Assembly: GCF_900110135.1 (NCBI RefSeq)
Contig: NZ_FOCO01000007.1
Coordinates: 85,859 to 149,858, forward strand
Source of the DNA: Pseudorhodobacter antarcticus
GTDB lineage: Bacteria; Pseudomonadota; Alphaproteobacteria; Rhodobacterales; Rhodobacteraceae
DNA length: 64,000 nt
Direction: 5' to 3'
The position numbers and the translations under genes were made by a program. The notes beneath the pieces are model-generated. The model worked only from the letters and a program-made list of their open reading frames with translations, did no database searches and had not been told where the DNA came from. Shown one piece after another: positions 41,233-51,800 of the stretch (the first letter of the stretch is position 1; every line of letters starts with the position of its first letter).

Positions 41233-41554
41233 GCTTGTCTCCCTAATCTTTGCACCCGTCTTACACGCAAGCCTGTGGCCTTGCCAAGCCCTGCCCCTGT
41301 GCTTGGCGGGCCTGCGCCCTTGGTTGGGCCAATTTTTTCGCCTCTTTGGCGCAGATTTGACTGCGCATTTGCGGTTGTGCTGTGATACCCCGACCAAAAC
41401 CACCGTATATTGCGGCATGGGGCCAGAAAGTTTAATCTAAACCACATGGTCTAGCGTAAAAATAATAAGCGTAAACATGATGCGCACCCCCTGCCCCACC
41501 CGGCATTTGCCCGGTCAGTGGAGATTTCAACCGATCCTAAGGACACGACAAACA

Positions 41555-42790
41555 ATGCGCATCGTTCCCATTATTACCGCCGTTCTGGTCACGCTGGCCC
41601 TGTTTTTCCTTGTGTTTCAACGTGACCGGCTGATCGCCTTTGCCACCGGGGAGCAGACTGCCCCCGCCACCGATGCAGCCGACAACGCCCCCCCCGCAGC
41701 AGAGGCAGCACCCGAGCGCCATGTCTCAGTCTTGGTGCAGCGCAGCGCGGCCCAGTCAGTGGATAACATCATTTTGGCACGCGGCCGGACGGAAGCCGCG
41801 CGCCAAGTGGAGGTGAAATCAGAAACATCCGCGCTTGTGGTGTCCGAACCGTTGCGGCGCGGGGCCTATGTGACGGCGGGCCAGCCGTTGTGCGTGCTGG
41901 ACACCGGCACCCGTGCCGCGCAATTAAAAGAGTTTGAACAGCGCTTGTTGGAGGCGAAAAGTCGGTTGCCCGAGGCCGAAGCGCGGGCCGTTGAAGCGGC
42001 GGCACGTTTGACCGAGGCCGAAATCAACGGCGCAGCAGCGGTGCAACTGGCCAAAGGTGGGTTTGCATCCGACACGCGGGTGGCCGCGACCACAGCGGCG
42101 GTGGAAAGTGCCCGCGCAGGCGTCAATTCCGCGCAATCGGGCGTCAGTGCGGCGGCGTCTGGCGTTTTGGCGGCAGAGGCGGCGGTGGAAATGGCCGCGC
42201 GCGAAATTGGCCGTTTGACCCTGACCGCGCCATTCGACGGTTTGTTGGAAACCGACACGGCGGAACTGGGCGCATTGTTGCAACCCGGTGCGCCCTGCGC
42301 GACCGTGATCCAATTGGACCCGATCAAGCTGGTGGGGTTTTTGGCCGAAACGGATGTGGACAAGGCCAGCGTGGGCGCAATGGCGCGCGCGCGCCTTGCA
42401 TCGGGGGCAGAAACGGCGGGACGGGTAACGTTCCTGTCGCGGTCTGCGGACCCCGCGACCCGCACCTTTCGGGTGGAGGTGACTGTCGCGAATGAGGCGT
42501 TGACCATTCGGGACGGGCAAACCGCCGAATTGATGATCGCGGTGGAAGGTAAGCCTGCGCATTTGCTGCCCGGATCGGCGTTGACGTTGAACGACGACGG
42601 TCGGTTGGGCCTGCGCGTGGTGGACGCAGACAGCCGCGCGGTGTTCGTGCCCGTGACTTTGTTGCGCGATACGGTGGACGGGGTTTGGGTGACAGGGCTT
42701 GATGACAGCGTCGATGTCATTGTGGTGGGCCAGGAATTTGTCACCGACGGCGTCGCCGTGGATGTGACCTTTAAGGAGCCGACACCATGA
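41555..42790 (+). CDS. RND efflux periplasmic adaptor subunit
   Basis: Membrane fusion protein of a resistance-nodulation-division pump, 411 residues. It has an N-terminal anchor (IITAVLVTLALFFLVF), the lipoyl-type halves around VKSETSALVVSEPLRRGAYVTAG and LTAPFDGLLETDTAELG, an alanine-rich coiled-coil hairpin (about 115-220) and a beta-barrel domain. Its stop overlaps the start of the pump gene. ATG at 41555 is preferred since it gives the membrane anchor. The substrate is unknown. Confidence 0.92.
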   Translation: MRIVPIITAVLVTLALFFLVFQRDRLIAFATGEQTAPATDAADNAPPAAEAAPERHVSVLVQRSAAQSVDNIILARGRTEAARQVEVKSETSALVVSEPLRRGAYVTAGQPLCVLDTGTRAAQLKEFEQRLLEAKSRLPEAEARAVEAAARLTEAEINGAAAVQLAKGGFASDTRVAATTAAVESARAGVNSAQSGVSAAASGVLAAEAAVEMAAREIGRLTLTAPFDGLLETDTAELGALLQPGAPCATVIQLDPIKLVGFLAETDVDKASVGAMARARLASGAETAGRVTFLSRSADPATRTFRVEVTVANEALTIRDGQTAELMIAVEGKPAHLLPGSALTLNDDGRLGLRVVDADSRAVFVPVTLLRDTVDGVWVTGLDDSVDVIVVGQEFVTDGVAVDVTFKEPTP

Positions 42791-45700
42791 TCGGGATTAT
42801 TGATTGGGCCGCAAACCGGGCCCGCATGGTGGTTGCCTTTGTGATCTTGTCCGTGCTGGTCGGCGCGTTCGCCTATACCACCCTGCCCAAAGAGGGCGAG
42901 CCGGATATTGAAATTCCTGCGCTGTTCGTATCGGTCCCCTTCCCCGGCATTTCGGCGGCAGACAGTGAGACTTTGTTGGTCAAAGTGATGGAGACGGAGC
43001 TGTCGGGCCTTGATGGATTGAAATCCATGAATGGCACCGCATCGGAAAACTATAGCGGGATCGCGCTGGAATTTGAATTTGGCTGGGACAAGACCAAAGT
43101 TATCGCCGATGTGCGCGACAAGATGAACACCGCCGAGGCGAAGTTTCCCGCCGGGGCCGATAAATATTCGATCAACGAAATCAACTTTTCCGAATTTCCC
43201 ATCATTATCGTGGCGCTGACGGGTAATGTGCCCGAACGCACGCTGCTGCGCGCGGCCACCGCGATGCAGGACCGGATTGAAGGCATGGACGCGGTGTTGA
43301 AGGCCGAATTGGCCGGCCACCGCGATGAGATGTTGGAGGTGGAAATCGACCCCCTACGGCTGGAGGCGTATAACGTCACTGCCGCAGACCTGATTTCGGT
43401 GGTGCGCAACAATAACCAATTGATCGCGGCGGGTGAGGTGGAAACCCCCAACAGCGCCTATGCTGTGAAAATTCCATCGTCGTTCAACACACCCGCGCAG
43501 GTTTATGCGCTGCCCGTCAAGGTGAACGGCGACCGCGTGGTGACGCTGGGCGATCTGGCCGATATTCGCTTGACGTTTGAGGACCGGATGGGCACCGCCC
43601 GCTTTAACGGCGAAACGACGGTGGCCATTCAAGTGGTTAAGCGCAAAGGGTTCAACCTGATCGACACCGCCGCTGAGGTCCGCCGGCAAGTGGAGTTGGA
43701 GCGCACAAGCTGGCCGCAGGAGATGCAAGAGGCCGTGCAAGTGCGCGCCTCATTGGACCAGTCAAGCCAAGTGGAAAGCATGGTTGGGCAATTGGAAGGG
43801 TCGGTTTTGACCGCGATTGCGCTGGTGATGATTGTGGTATTGGCCTCGCTTGGCACACGGTCGGCGTTGCTGGTGGGGTTTGCGATTCCCACATCATTTT
43901 TGCTGTGTTTCGTGTTGCTGGCGGTGATGGGGATCACCGTGTCCAACATTGTGATGTTCGGCCTGATTTTGGCCGTGGGTATGTTGGTGGACGGTGCCAT
44001 TGTGGTGGTGGAATATGCCGACACCCGCATCGCCGAAGGTGCAGGGCCGATGGCCGCCTATACCGAGGCCGCAAAACGGATGTTTTGGCCGGTGGTATCG
44101 TCGACCGCAACCACGCTTTGCGCGTTCTTGCCGATGCTGTTTTGGCCCGGCGTTCCGGGTGAATTTATGGGCATGTTGCCCGTCACGCTGATCTTTGTTC
44201 TGTCAGCTAGTTTGATCGTGGCGCTGGTGTATTTGCCCGTGCTGGGCGGCGTGTCGGGGCGCATCAGCCGCCGGTTTGACGGTGCCGCAGCAATGCTGTT
44301 GCCCCTGCCCTATTGGGTGCGCGCGGCACTGGTGGTGCCTGCGATGTACATGATATTTTTGGGGGCGATGCAGGCATTGAACCCGGCCTATTTGTTGGGC
44401 GCGGCGGCCCCGACCGGGGCGCTTGCGGTGCTGCCCGGCGCTTTGTTGTTCATTCTGGGGGCGGTTGTATCGTCGATCACTTTGACAGCGGCGCAGCGCC
44501 CGGCGAAACCGCGCAAGATTGTTGGCAGCTATCGGCGCACGCCGTTTGGCTATTTCACCAAGGTGATTGCGGGCAATCCAGTGATGCCGGTCGTGTCGAT
44601 TGTTGCGGTTTTGATGTTCGTTGGTTTCACCTTTTCCTATTTCGGAACCCATTCCAAAGGGGTGGAGTTTTTCGTGGAATCCGAAACTGAGCAGGCGATT
44701 GTGTACGTCCGTGCGCGTGGAAATCTGTCACTGACGGAAAAGGACGATTTGCTGCGGCAGGTGGAGGCAGTGATTTTACGTACCAAAGGCGTGGACAGCG
44801 TGTTCGCCTTTGCGGGCGCTGGGGGCCTGAATTCCAACAACGGTGGGGCCACGGCACCACTGGACACAGTGGGTCAGGTGCAGGTGGAGATGATCCCATG
44901 GGCCGACCGCGCCGACCAACCCGAATTGGACGGCGATGTGGTGTTGGCAAAAATACTGGCGGAATTGGCAACCATTCCCGGCATCCAAACCGAGGCGTTA
45001 AGCCAAAGTCGCGGGCCTGCGGGTGGCAAGCCGATCCATCTGCGCCTGAAGGGCGATGATTTCACCCAGATCGCCGAAGGCATCAAGCTGGTGCGCACCA
45101 AGATGGAAACGATGCCCGCGATTTTCGGGATGGAGGATACGCTGCCCCTGCCCGGCATTGACTGGCAAATTGATGTTGATGTGGAAAAGGCCGGGAGGTT
45201 TGGCGCGGATGTGGCGACTGTGGGCGGCATGGTGCAGCTGGTCACGCGCGGGATTTTGCTGGACACGATGCGGGTGGACAGTTCGGACGAGGAAATTGAA
45301 ATCCGCGTGCGCTTGCCCGAAGAATACCGCGTGTTGTCCACGCTGGACACGCTGAAACTGCGCACGCGCGATGGGTTGGTGCCTTTGTCTAACTTCATCA
45401 CCCGCACGCCCGTGCAAAAGCTGGGGCGCATCGACCGCGTCGATCAAACCCGCTATTTTGACATCAAGGCCGATGTGACGCCGGGTTTTGTTGCTTTGAA
45501 AGAAACCGCAGATGGGCCGATCATTGGCACCGCCAGTGCGCGCGCGGCGGATGCCACGGGAACCGCCTTTCTGGAGGGGGGCGATTTTGGCTATGATCTG
45601 GTCAGCATGACCAAACCGCTGGCCGGTGTGGCAAAAGACGACCTGATTATTGAGCCGATCAATGCCAATGAACGCATCGCCGTGCTGACGAAATGGTTGA

Positions 45701-46518
45701 CCGAGGCGAAACCTTTGCCCACAGGTGTGGAATGGGAATGGACCGGCGACCAAGAGGAACAGGCCGAAAGCGGCGCGTTTTTGGCAAAAGCCTTTGCAGG
45801 CGCGCTGGGGTTGATGTTCATCATTCTGCTGGCGCAATTTAACAGCTTTTACAACGCGTTCTTGGTGCTGATCGCGGTGGTGTTGTCCACCACAGGCGTG
45901 TTGATCGGGATGTTGGTGATGGACCAAACATTCAGCATCATCATGACCGGTACAGGAATTGTCGCGCTGGCGGGGATTGTGGTGAACAACAACATTGTGT
46001 TGATCGACACCTATCAAGATTTCAGCCGCTATATGCCCAAGATTGAGGCGATCATTCGCACCGCCGAACAGCGCATCCGCCCGGTTTTGCTGACAACGAT
46101 CACCACCATGGCGGGGCTTGCGCCGATGATGTTCGGGTTAAGCCTTGATTTCATTGGCGGCGGCTATTCCATCGACAGTCCAACCGCGATGTGGTGGAAA
46201 CAGCTGGCAACGGCGGTGGTGTTTGGCCTTGGCATCGCGACCGTACTGACGCTGATCTTTACCCCTGCGCTGTTGGCGCTGCGGGTGTGGTTCAGCATTG
46301 GCGCATATCGCAGTGTGGCCGCGATTTCGGCCCTGTCACGCGGCACAAGCAGTGAAGCGGCGCGCGATATCGCGTTGAACCGCGCGGCACGCAAACTGCG
46401 GTCGGTGTTGCTGGTCTGGGATGACGAACCGCCTGCCGTACCGCCTGCAACTGATGCAGACGCAAATACGGGCCGGGTGCCAACGCAAGGCATGCCGCCC
46501 TTGCGCGCGGCGGAATAA
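42787..46518 (+). CDS. RND efflux permease subunit
   Basis: Inner-membrane proton-driven pump, 1243 residues, longer than the usual 1020-1050. The family parts are clear: an N-terminal helix, porter segments (PFPGISAADSETLLVKVMETEL), and helix 4 motif GLILAVGMLVDGAIVVVEYAD. An extra hydrophobic stretch between helices 6 and 7 (residues about 500-570) and a disordered C-terminal tail account for the length. It forms a two-gene unit with the adaptor; no outer-membrane TolC-like gene is next to it. Confidence 0.94.
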   Translation: MIGIIDWAANRARMVVAFVILSVLVGAFAYTTLPKEGEPDIEIPALFVSVPFPGISAADSETLLVKVMETELSGLDGLKSMNGTASENYSGIALEFEFGWDKTKVIADVRDKMNTAEAKFPAGADKYSINEINFSEFPIIIVALTGNVPERTLLRAATAMQDRIEGMDAVLKAELAGHRDEMLEVEIDPLRLEAYNVTAADLISVVRNNNQLIAAGEVETPNSAYAVKIPSSFNTPAQVYALPVKVNGDRVVTLGDLADIRLTFEDRMGTARFNGETTVAIQVVKRKGFNLIDTAAEVRRQVELERTSWPQEMQEAVQVRASLDQSSQVESMVGQLEGSVLTAIALVMIVVLASLGTRSALLVGFAIPTSFLLCFVLLAVMGITVSNIVMFGLILAVGMLVDGAIVVVEYADTRIAEGAGPMAAYTEAAKRMFWPVVSSTATTLCAFLPMLFWPGVPGEFMGMLPVTLIFVLSASLIVALVYLPVLGGVSGRISRRFDGAAAMLLPLPYWVRAALVVPAMYMIFLGAMQALNPAYLLGAAAPTGALAVLPGALLFILGAVVSSITLTAAQRPAKPRKIVGSYRRTPFGYFTKVIAGNPVMPVVSIVAVLMFVGFTFSYFGTHSKGVEFFVESETEQAIVYVRARGNLSLTEKDDLLRQVEAVILRTKGVDSVFAFAGAGGLNSNNGGATAPLDTVGQVQVEMIPWADRADQPELDGDVVLAKILAELATIPGIQTEALSQSRGPAGGKPIHLRLKGDDFTQIAEGIKLVRTKMETMPAIFGMEDTLPLPGIDWQIDVDVEKAGRFGADVATVGGMVQLVTRGILLDTMRVDSSDEEIEIRVRLPEEYRVLSTLDTLKLRTRDGLVPLSNFITRTPVQKLGRIDRVDQTRYFDIKADVTPGFVALKETADGPIIGTASARAADATGTAFLEGGDFGYDLVSMTKPLAGVAKDDLIIEPINANERIAVLTKWLTEAKPLPTGVEWEWTGDQEEQAESGAFLAKAFAGALGLMFIILLAQFNSFYNAFLVLIAVVLSTTGVLIGMLVMDQTFSIIMTGTGIVALAGIVVNNNIVLIDTYQDFSRYMPKIEAIIRTAEQRIRPVLLTTITTMAGLAPMMFGLSLDFIGGGYSIDSPTAMWWKQLATAVVFGLGIATVLTLIFTPALLALRVWFSIGAYRSVAAISALSRGTSSEAARDIALNRAARKLRSVLLVWDDEPPAVPPATDADANTGRVPTQGMPPLRAAE

Positions 46519-46538
46519 CGCGGGCGCAGGGAAACATC

Positions 46539-46568
46539 AGGGGCGCGTGGATAATCCCGCGCGCCCCA
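46539..46568 (+). terminator. GC-rich hairpin after the RND pump gene
   Basis: GGGGCGCG (46541-46548) pairs with CGCGCCCC (46559-46566, with small offset) around the loop region TGGATAATCCCG, shortly after the RND stop. No T run follows, so it is at best a weak or Rho-assisted terminator separating the pump from the RTX gene. Confidence 0.4.
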
Positions 46569-46663
46569 TCCCAAAACTGCCGCAGATGTGCCAAAATTAA
46601 ATCAAGATTGAACGACATCTGGAAACAATCGCCGCCCCCCTTTTGGAAAAAGGTTATTGTTTC

Positions 46664-47491
46664 ATGGATCCTGTTCTCGCCCCGTTTATGCTGCTGTTTT
46701 TGGGCACACTTAGCCTTGATTTGGGTCTTTTTAACAACAATGACGACACGCCCGAAGATGCAGTGCCCGCAGCCGACCCGGCAGGCGCGTCAGACACAGC
46801 ACCAATTACAGACGCAGCAACACCCCCAAGTGGTGTCGCCGATCCAGATGAATTTGACGCCACACTTTATACCGAGGTGGTGAATGGCACCGATGGCGCG
46901 AATGATCTGTCAGCCGAAGGTCGCAGCGCCTTGGCGTGGTTTTTGGTCGATGGGGACGACTCATTGGACGGCAGCCTTGGCAATGACTACGTCGAAGGCG
47001 GTGCTGGCGATGACAGCATGAACCTGCGCGATGGTCGTGATCTGGCCTACGGGGGCGCGGGCGATGACAGCATCGACGCGGGCATTGGGTTTGACACGGT
47101 GTTTGGCGGCGATGGCACCGACACGCTGATTGGCAATGGCGGCAACGATGTGTAGCACGGCGATGCGGGCAATGATAATCTGCGCGGCGGCACGGGGGCG
47201 GACATGCTGTTTGGCGGCGCGGGCGATGATACGTTTGTGGTCGATTACGCCCGCCCCGATATCACCGCCCCGTCACAGATCAATGATTACACCCCCGGCG
47301 ATACGCTGGAGGTGCAATATGCCCCCCAGTTTGACGCCAGCGGGGGTGAGGTGTTGCCACTCATCACCCTGTCGCTGAACGCCGCAAACACGGGCAGCAT
47401 TATCATGTTTAACGGGGCGACCATTGCCGATGTGATCGGGGGCCAAGCGCTGACGCCGGGACAAATCATTCTGGCCCCTTTGCCGCGCTAA
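46664..47491 (+). pseudogene. RTX-type calcium-binding repeat protein, interrupted by in-frame TAG
   Basis: The frame from ATG 46664 encodes a hydrophobic N-terminus (DPVLAPFMLLFLGTLSLDLGLF), a Pro/Ala/Asp linker and RTX nonapeptide repeats (GGAGDDSMN, GGAGDDSID, GGDGTDTLIG). A TAG at 47153-47155 stops translation at GNGGNDV. The same frame then continues without a break: HGDAGNDNLRGGTGADMLFGGAGDDTFVVDY and a C-terminal domain to TAA at 47491. One base change (for example TAT or TAC to TAG) explains the break. Full length would be about 275 residues. It may still make a truncated 163-residue product. Confidence 0.8.
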
Positions 47492-47505
47492 GCGGTTTTG
47501 GCCGG

Positions 47506-49347
47506 TTACGCGGATTTGGCCTGCGCCTCTTCCTCGGACGATTGGCGCGCCCACATCGCACTGTATCGGCCGTTATTGGCCAACAATTCGTCATGCGTGC
47601 CTTGTTCCACTATCTGCCCCGCCTCCAGCACGATGATTTGGTCGGCGTCGGCGATGGTGGACAGGCGGTGCGCGATGGTGATCACGCTGCGCCCCTCGCC
47701 CATTGCCAAAAGGCTGTCTTGGATGTCACGTTCGGTCTGGGTGTCCAGCGCCGATGTCGCCTCATCCAACAGCAGGATCGGGGGGTTTTTCAGCAAGGTG
47801 CGCGCAATGCCCACGCGCTGCTTTTCGCCGCCCGACAGTTTCAGGCCCCGTTCGCCCACGGTTGTCGCGTAACCATCCGGCATCGACATGATAAAATCGT
47901 GGATTTTGGCAGCGCGGGCGGCGGCAATCACCTCCGCCTCAGTCGCATCGGGGCGGCCGTAGGCGATGTTATAGCGCACGGTGTCGTTGAACAGCACCGT
48001 GTCTTGCGGCACCACGCCGATTTGGGCGTGCAGGCTGTCTTGGGTGATGTCGCGCAAATCCTGCCCATCAATCCGCACAGCGCCGCCCAGCACATCATAA
48101 AACCGGAACAACAAACGCCCCACGGTGGATTTGCCCGACCCCGACGGGCCGACAAGCGCCACACGTTGGCCGGGTTTCACCGTAAACGAAATCCCTTTCA
48201 GGATGGGGCGCGGCGCGTCATAGGAAAACTGGACATTGTCAAAAACCACCTCACCGCCTGCCACTTTCAACGCGGGCGCACCGGGTTTGTCCTTCACCTC
48301 GGTCGGTTGGCCCAGCAGGCCAAACATTTCGCCCATATCGACCAAAGCTTGGCGAATTTCGCGGTAAACCGTGCCCAAAAAGTTCAACGGCATGGTGATT
48401 TGGATCATATAGGCATTGACCATAACGAAATCGCCCACGGTCAGTATATCCGCCTGCACGCCCATCGCCGCCATGACCATGACCACGATCAACCCCGTTG
48501 TGATGATCAGCGATTGCCCAAAGTTCAGGAAGGATAGGCTTTGCCCGGTTTTCACCGCTGCCACTTCGTACTGGCGCATGGCACCGTCATAGCGGTCTGC
48601 CTCGCGCAGTTCGGCCCCGAAGTATTTGACGGTTTCAAAGTTCAAAAGGCTGTCGATGGCCTTTTGGTTGGCATCGGTGTCTTGGTCGTTCATCTGGCGG
48701 CGGATGCGCACGCGCCATTCTGTGACCTTGAAGGTAAAGCTGACGTAAAGCGTGATCGTGATCACCACCGCCGCCATATATTGCCACCCAAACAGCACGG
48801 CAAAAATCACCGACACCATCGACAGTTCCAAGATCAACGGCCCGATGGAAAACAACATGAAGCGCAGCAGGAAATCGACGCCTTTGACACCGCGTTCAAT
48901 AATCCGGCTTAACCCCCCGGTTTTGCGCGCGATGTGATAGCGCATCGACAGGCGGTGGATGTGGGTGAAGGTTTCAAGGGCCAGCTTGCGCAAGGCGCGC
49001 TGCCCGACCCGCACAAACACAGCATCGCGCAACTCGCCAAATGCAACCGAACTGAGGCGGGCAATACCATAAGCAATCGTCAGCCCCACCGCGCCAAACA
49101 TCAACAAAGCGCTTTCGCTCGGCGCCTCGCCTGCCAACGCATCCACCGCCGCCTTGTAGAAAAACGGGGTGGAGACGGAGATGATTTTCGACATGATCAG
49201 CATGCTCAGCGCAATCACCACGCGGCGGCGCACCCAAGGCGCGTCCGTGGGCCAAAGATAGGGCAACACACGGCGGATGGTTTGCATCGCGGGCGCCTCG
49301 GTATTGCGGGCATCGGCGCTGGTCACAGTGGTGGTTGTCTTGCGCAT
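47506..49347 (-). CDS. Atm1-type ABC exporter (ABCB family)
   Basis: Half-transporter of 613 residues with an N-terminal membrane domain (about 30-330) and a C-terminal ATPase: Walker A VGPSGSGKSTVGRL, signature LSGGEKQRVGIARTL, Walker B ILLLDEATSALD, and the H-loop histidine in TIAHRLSTI. The Atm1/HMT1-type segments FTHIHRLSMRYHIARKTGG and NFETVKYFGAE are present. Relatives export glutathione-linked sulfur or metal compounds for Fe-S balance and metal defence. ATG at 49347 has GAGGGA ahead. It is convergent with the RTX gene. Confidence 0.92.
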   Translation of the reverse strand: MRKTTTTVTSADARNTEAPAMQTIRRVLPYLWPTDAPWVRRRVVIALSMLIMSKIISVSTPFFYKAAVDALAGEAPSESALLMFGAVGLTIAYGIARLSSVAFGELRDAVFVRVGQRALRKLALETFTHIHRLSMRYHIARKTGGLSRIIERGVKGVDFLLRFMLFSIGPLILELSMVSVIFAVLFGWQYMAAVVITITLYVSFTFKVTEWRVRIRRQMNDQDTDANQKAIDSLLNFETVKYFGAELREADRYDGAMRQYEVAAVKTGQSLSFLNFGQSLIITTGLIVVMVMAAMGVQADILTVGDFVMVNAYMIQITMPLNFLGTVYREIRQALVDMGEMFGLLGQPTEVKDKPGAPALKVAGGEVVFDNVQFSYDAPRPILKGISFTVKPGQRVALVGPSGSGKSTVGRLLFRFYDVLGGAVRIDGQDLRDITQDSLHAQIGVVPQDTVLFNDTVRYNIAYGRPDATEAEVIAAARAAKIHDFIMSMPDGYATTVGERGLKLSGGEKQRVGIARTLLKNPPILLLDEATSALDTQTERDIQDSLLAMGEGRSVITIAHRLSTIADADQIIVLEAGQIVEQGTHDELLANNGRYSAMWARQSSEEEAQAKSA

Positions 49348-49416
49348 AACGTCCCTCAATTGCCCATCATCACCTCCTAGCGCGGGCCACACGGAATGGC
49401 CAGAGGGGGGACAGAT

Positions 49417-50673
49417 TTACGGGGTCGGCAGCGTGAAAACTTGGCCCGGATAGATCAGATCGGGGTCGCGGATACGGTCTTTGTTCGCCTCAAACACTTG
49501 GACATACAGCACGCCATCGCCGAATTGCTCGCGCGCTATGGCCCACAGCGTTAGGCCGGGCTGCACGGTGACGGTGATAGGGGCGGTTTGGGCTGGGGGC
49601 AGTTCGGCGGGTTGTTCGGCGGGTTGCTGGGGCAAGGGGCTGGGGGGGGCGATTGACGGTGCATCTGCGGCAGCATCTGCGGCTGTATATGCTGCTGCGG
49701 CGGGTGTCACCGCAGCAAGGGCCGCCAAGGTTTCACGCTGAAACGGGGTTTCAAACCGGGCAGTGACGCGGGCTTGCGCATCCAATTGGTCGGCGCGCAG
49801 GGTGTAAATGCCCGGATCAATGCCCAGCAGCACCCCGCCCCAACTGCCATCGGGGCCAACCGCAAAGCCGCCCAAAAGCCGCGTGTCCAGATAAATCTGC
49901 ACCACGGCCCCCGCCATGCCGCGCCCGCCCAAACTGACAGCCCCCGCGGCGGTATAGGAAATCGCATCAATCACAACGGGCGCAACCGGCCCCAAATCTG
50001 CGGCCCCTGCCCCAATCCCAAAAGCCATGTCCGAAGGCGGTGAGGGTTGCAAAACGCGCGGGCCTTCTGGCCCCAAAAGCAGGGCTGCCATTTGCGCAGG
50101 CGCAGAGGAAACCACTGGCACAGTCGGCGCAGTCGCCCCGCTGGCTGTGGGGCCCGCCGCCAAGGCGGACAGATCGGGCACCACGACTGGCGCAATATCA
50201 GTGGCGGCCAGCACGACCTGTTCGACCGACGCAATATCTTGCCCATCCGCCAGCCGCATTTTCAGGGTCAACAGCCGGGGCTGGTCGCTGGGGGGCACCG
50301 AAAACAAAGCGGCAAACCCGCCCGCACCATCGGCGATCACCGCCGAAACCTCGGTACCGTCCAGCAAGACCGACACCCCCACATTGGGGGCCGCGCGTCC
50401 GGCGATCAGGGCCGATCCGTCCCGCTCCACCCGCACCACGTCAAAACGCGGGGGGGCCATTGTGGCTGGCACCGCTGTGGCAGGCGCCGCTGTTGCAGGC
50501 ACGGGTTTTGGTGCGGCGGGGACAGCGCTTGCCACTGGGGCGGGCGCTGCAGCCTCCGGCACGATCAGTGTCGGCCGCAAAAACAGCGCCAGCGCCAAAG
50601 CTGCGGCCAGCCCCCCCACCACAAGCGCGGCAGCCCCGATGCCCATTTTGCCTGCCACCCCTTTGCCGACCAT
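49417..50673 (-). CDS. LysM domain protein with Ig-like repeats
   Basis: A 418-residue protein with an N-terminal membrane helix ([21 protein letters not shown]), a long Ala/Pro-rich linker, bacterial Ig-like segments ([47 protein letters not shown]), and a C-terminal LysM domain ([28 protein letters not shown] split across about residues 365-400). LysM binds peptidoglycan, so the protein likely spans from inner membrane to cell wall. ATG at 50673 has GGGGG ahead; a GTG at 50718 is also in frame. Confidence 0.85.
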   Translation of the reverse strand: MVGKGVAGKMGIGAAALVVGGLAAALALALFLRPTLIVPEAAAPAPVASAVPAAPKPVPATAAPATAVPATMAPPRFDVVRVERDGSALIAGRAAPNVGVSVLLDGTEVSAVIADGAGGFAALFSVPPSDQPRLLTLKMRLADGQDIASVEQVVLAATDIAPVVVPDLSALAAGPTASGATAPTVPVVSSAPAQMAALLLGPEGPRVLQPSPPSDMAFGIGAGAADLGPVAPVVIDAISYTAAGAVSLGGRGMAGAVVQIYLDTRLLGGFAVGPDGSWGGVLLGIDPGIYTLRADQLDAQARVTARFETPFQRETLAALAAVTPAAAAYTAADAAADAPSIAPPSPLPQQPAEQPAELPPAQTAPITVTVQPGLTLWAIAREQFGDGVLYVQVFEANKDRIRDPDLIYPGQVFTLPTP

Positions 50674-50791
50674 AAATACCCCCGACCATATGGCCCAGAT
50701 ATAGGCCTTTGTCAGCACCTCATCCCTATATCGCGGTCAAAGCAAGGGTTTTTGTAGGGTTTTCGCGATCAAACGCTGGCCCGTTGCCCGG

Positions 50792-51742
50792 TTACAGCGC
50801 GGCGGGGGGCACGGGCATGGTCATGCGCGCCGCCCGGCGGGTAGACCGCTCTCGCCACGCCGCCTCGGCGGAATACACCAAAAGGGCGGCCCAAATCAGG
50901 CCAAAGGCGATTTTATGCCAAAAGGTAAACGGCTCTGAAAAGACCAGAACCGCGCAAAAAAACTGCAACGTCGGGTTCAAGTATTGGATCAGCCCCACTG
51001 TGGTCATCGACACCCGCTGCGTGGCATAGGAAAACAAAATCAACGGTGTGGCCGTCATCAGCCCCGACAAAACCAGTAACACACTGGTTCGGGTATCATG
51101 GCCAAACGCCCCCGTACTTTGTGGCGCGTGGCCCGCATGGGTCAACGCGAGCCACATCAGCCCAAAGGGCAAAACCATCACCACCTCTGCCGCGACCGAC
51201 ACCACCGGGCCCGCAGTGCCAAAGCGTTTTGCCGCACCGTATCCCGCCAAAGTCACCGCCAAAACAATCGCAATCCACGGCGTCACCCCCAGCCCCAGCG
51301 CAAGCGTGATCACCGCCACAGTCGCCAAACCGATTGCAAAAAATTGTACCCGGCGCAGCCGTTCGCCAAAGGCCAAAACACCGACCGCCACCGCAACAAG
51401 CGGAAAGATGTAAAAGCCCAAACTCGCCTCGACCGTGTGACCGTTCTGGACGGAAAAGATGAAGAAAAACCAATTCAGCGACATCATCAACGCCGCAAAC
51501 GCAGTCACCAAACCCGCCCTGCCCCAAACCAGCGGGCGCAGATGCGACAGGCGGCCTTGGACCGCCAAAAGCACGGTGAAAAACACGACAGACCACAGGG
51601 TGCGATGGCTCAACACCTCCAGCGCGGGGACGTGGGACAGCAGTTTATAATACAGCGGCGACAGGCCCCAAACCACGCAGGCCCCGATCATCGCCGCAGC
51701 GCCTTTTTGCCCCTCCGTCACCCGTGCCCCCTGTTCGCGCAT
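50792..51742 (-). CDS. rarD: RarD-type EamA family permease
   Basis: A 316-residue protein with ten membrane helices of the drug/metabolite transporter superfamily. RarD-specific stretches include WGLSPLYYKLL, EVLSHRTLWSVVF, NGHTVEASLGFYIFPL and VGLIQYLNPTLQFF. The exported substrate is not established. It is downstream of sodB, separated from it by a terminator. Confidence 0.92.
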   Translation of the reverse strand: MREQGARVTEGQKGAAAMIGACVVWGLSPLYYKLLSHVPALEVLSHRTLWSVVFFTVLLAVQGRLSHLRPLVWGRAGLVTAFAALMMSLNWFFFIFSVQNGHTVEASLGFYIFPLVAVAVGVLAFGERLRRVQFFAIGLATVAVITLALGLGVTPWIAIVLAVTLAGYGAAKRFGTAGPVVSVAAEVVMVLPFGLMWLALTHAGHAPQSTGAFGHDTRTSVLLVLSGLMTATPLILFSYATQRVSMTTVGLIQYLNPTLQFFCAVLVFSEPFTFWHKIAFGLIWAALLVYSAEAAWRERSTRRAARMTMPVPPAAL

Positions 51743-51743
51743 A

Positions 51744-51784
51744 AAAAAGGCCCGCCAAAGGGTTCACCCCCAGCAGGCCTTTAG
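51744..51784 (-). terminator. Rho-independent terminator of sodB
   Basis: On the minus strand, AAAGGCCTGC and GCGGGCCTTT pair across a loop containing TGGGGGTGAACCC, followed by TTTTTT at the rarD start. It lies 17 bases past the sodB stop. The rarD ATG follows within it, so rarD expression may depend on readthrough or its own promoter. Confidence 0.75.
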
Positions 51785-51800
51785 TCATTATATCATAGGA

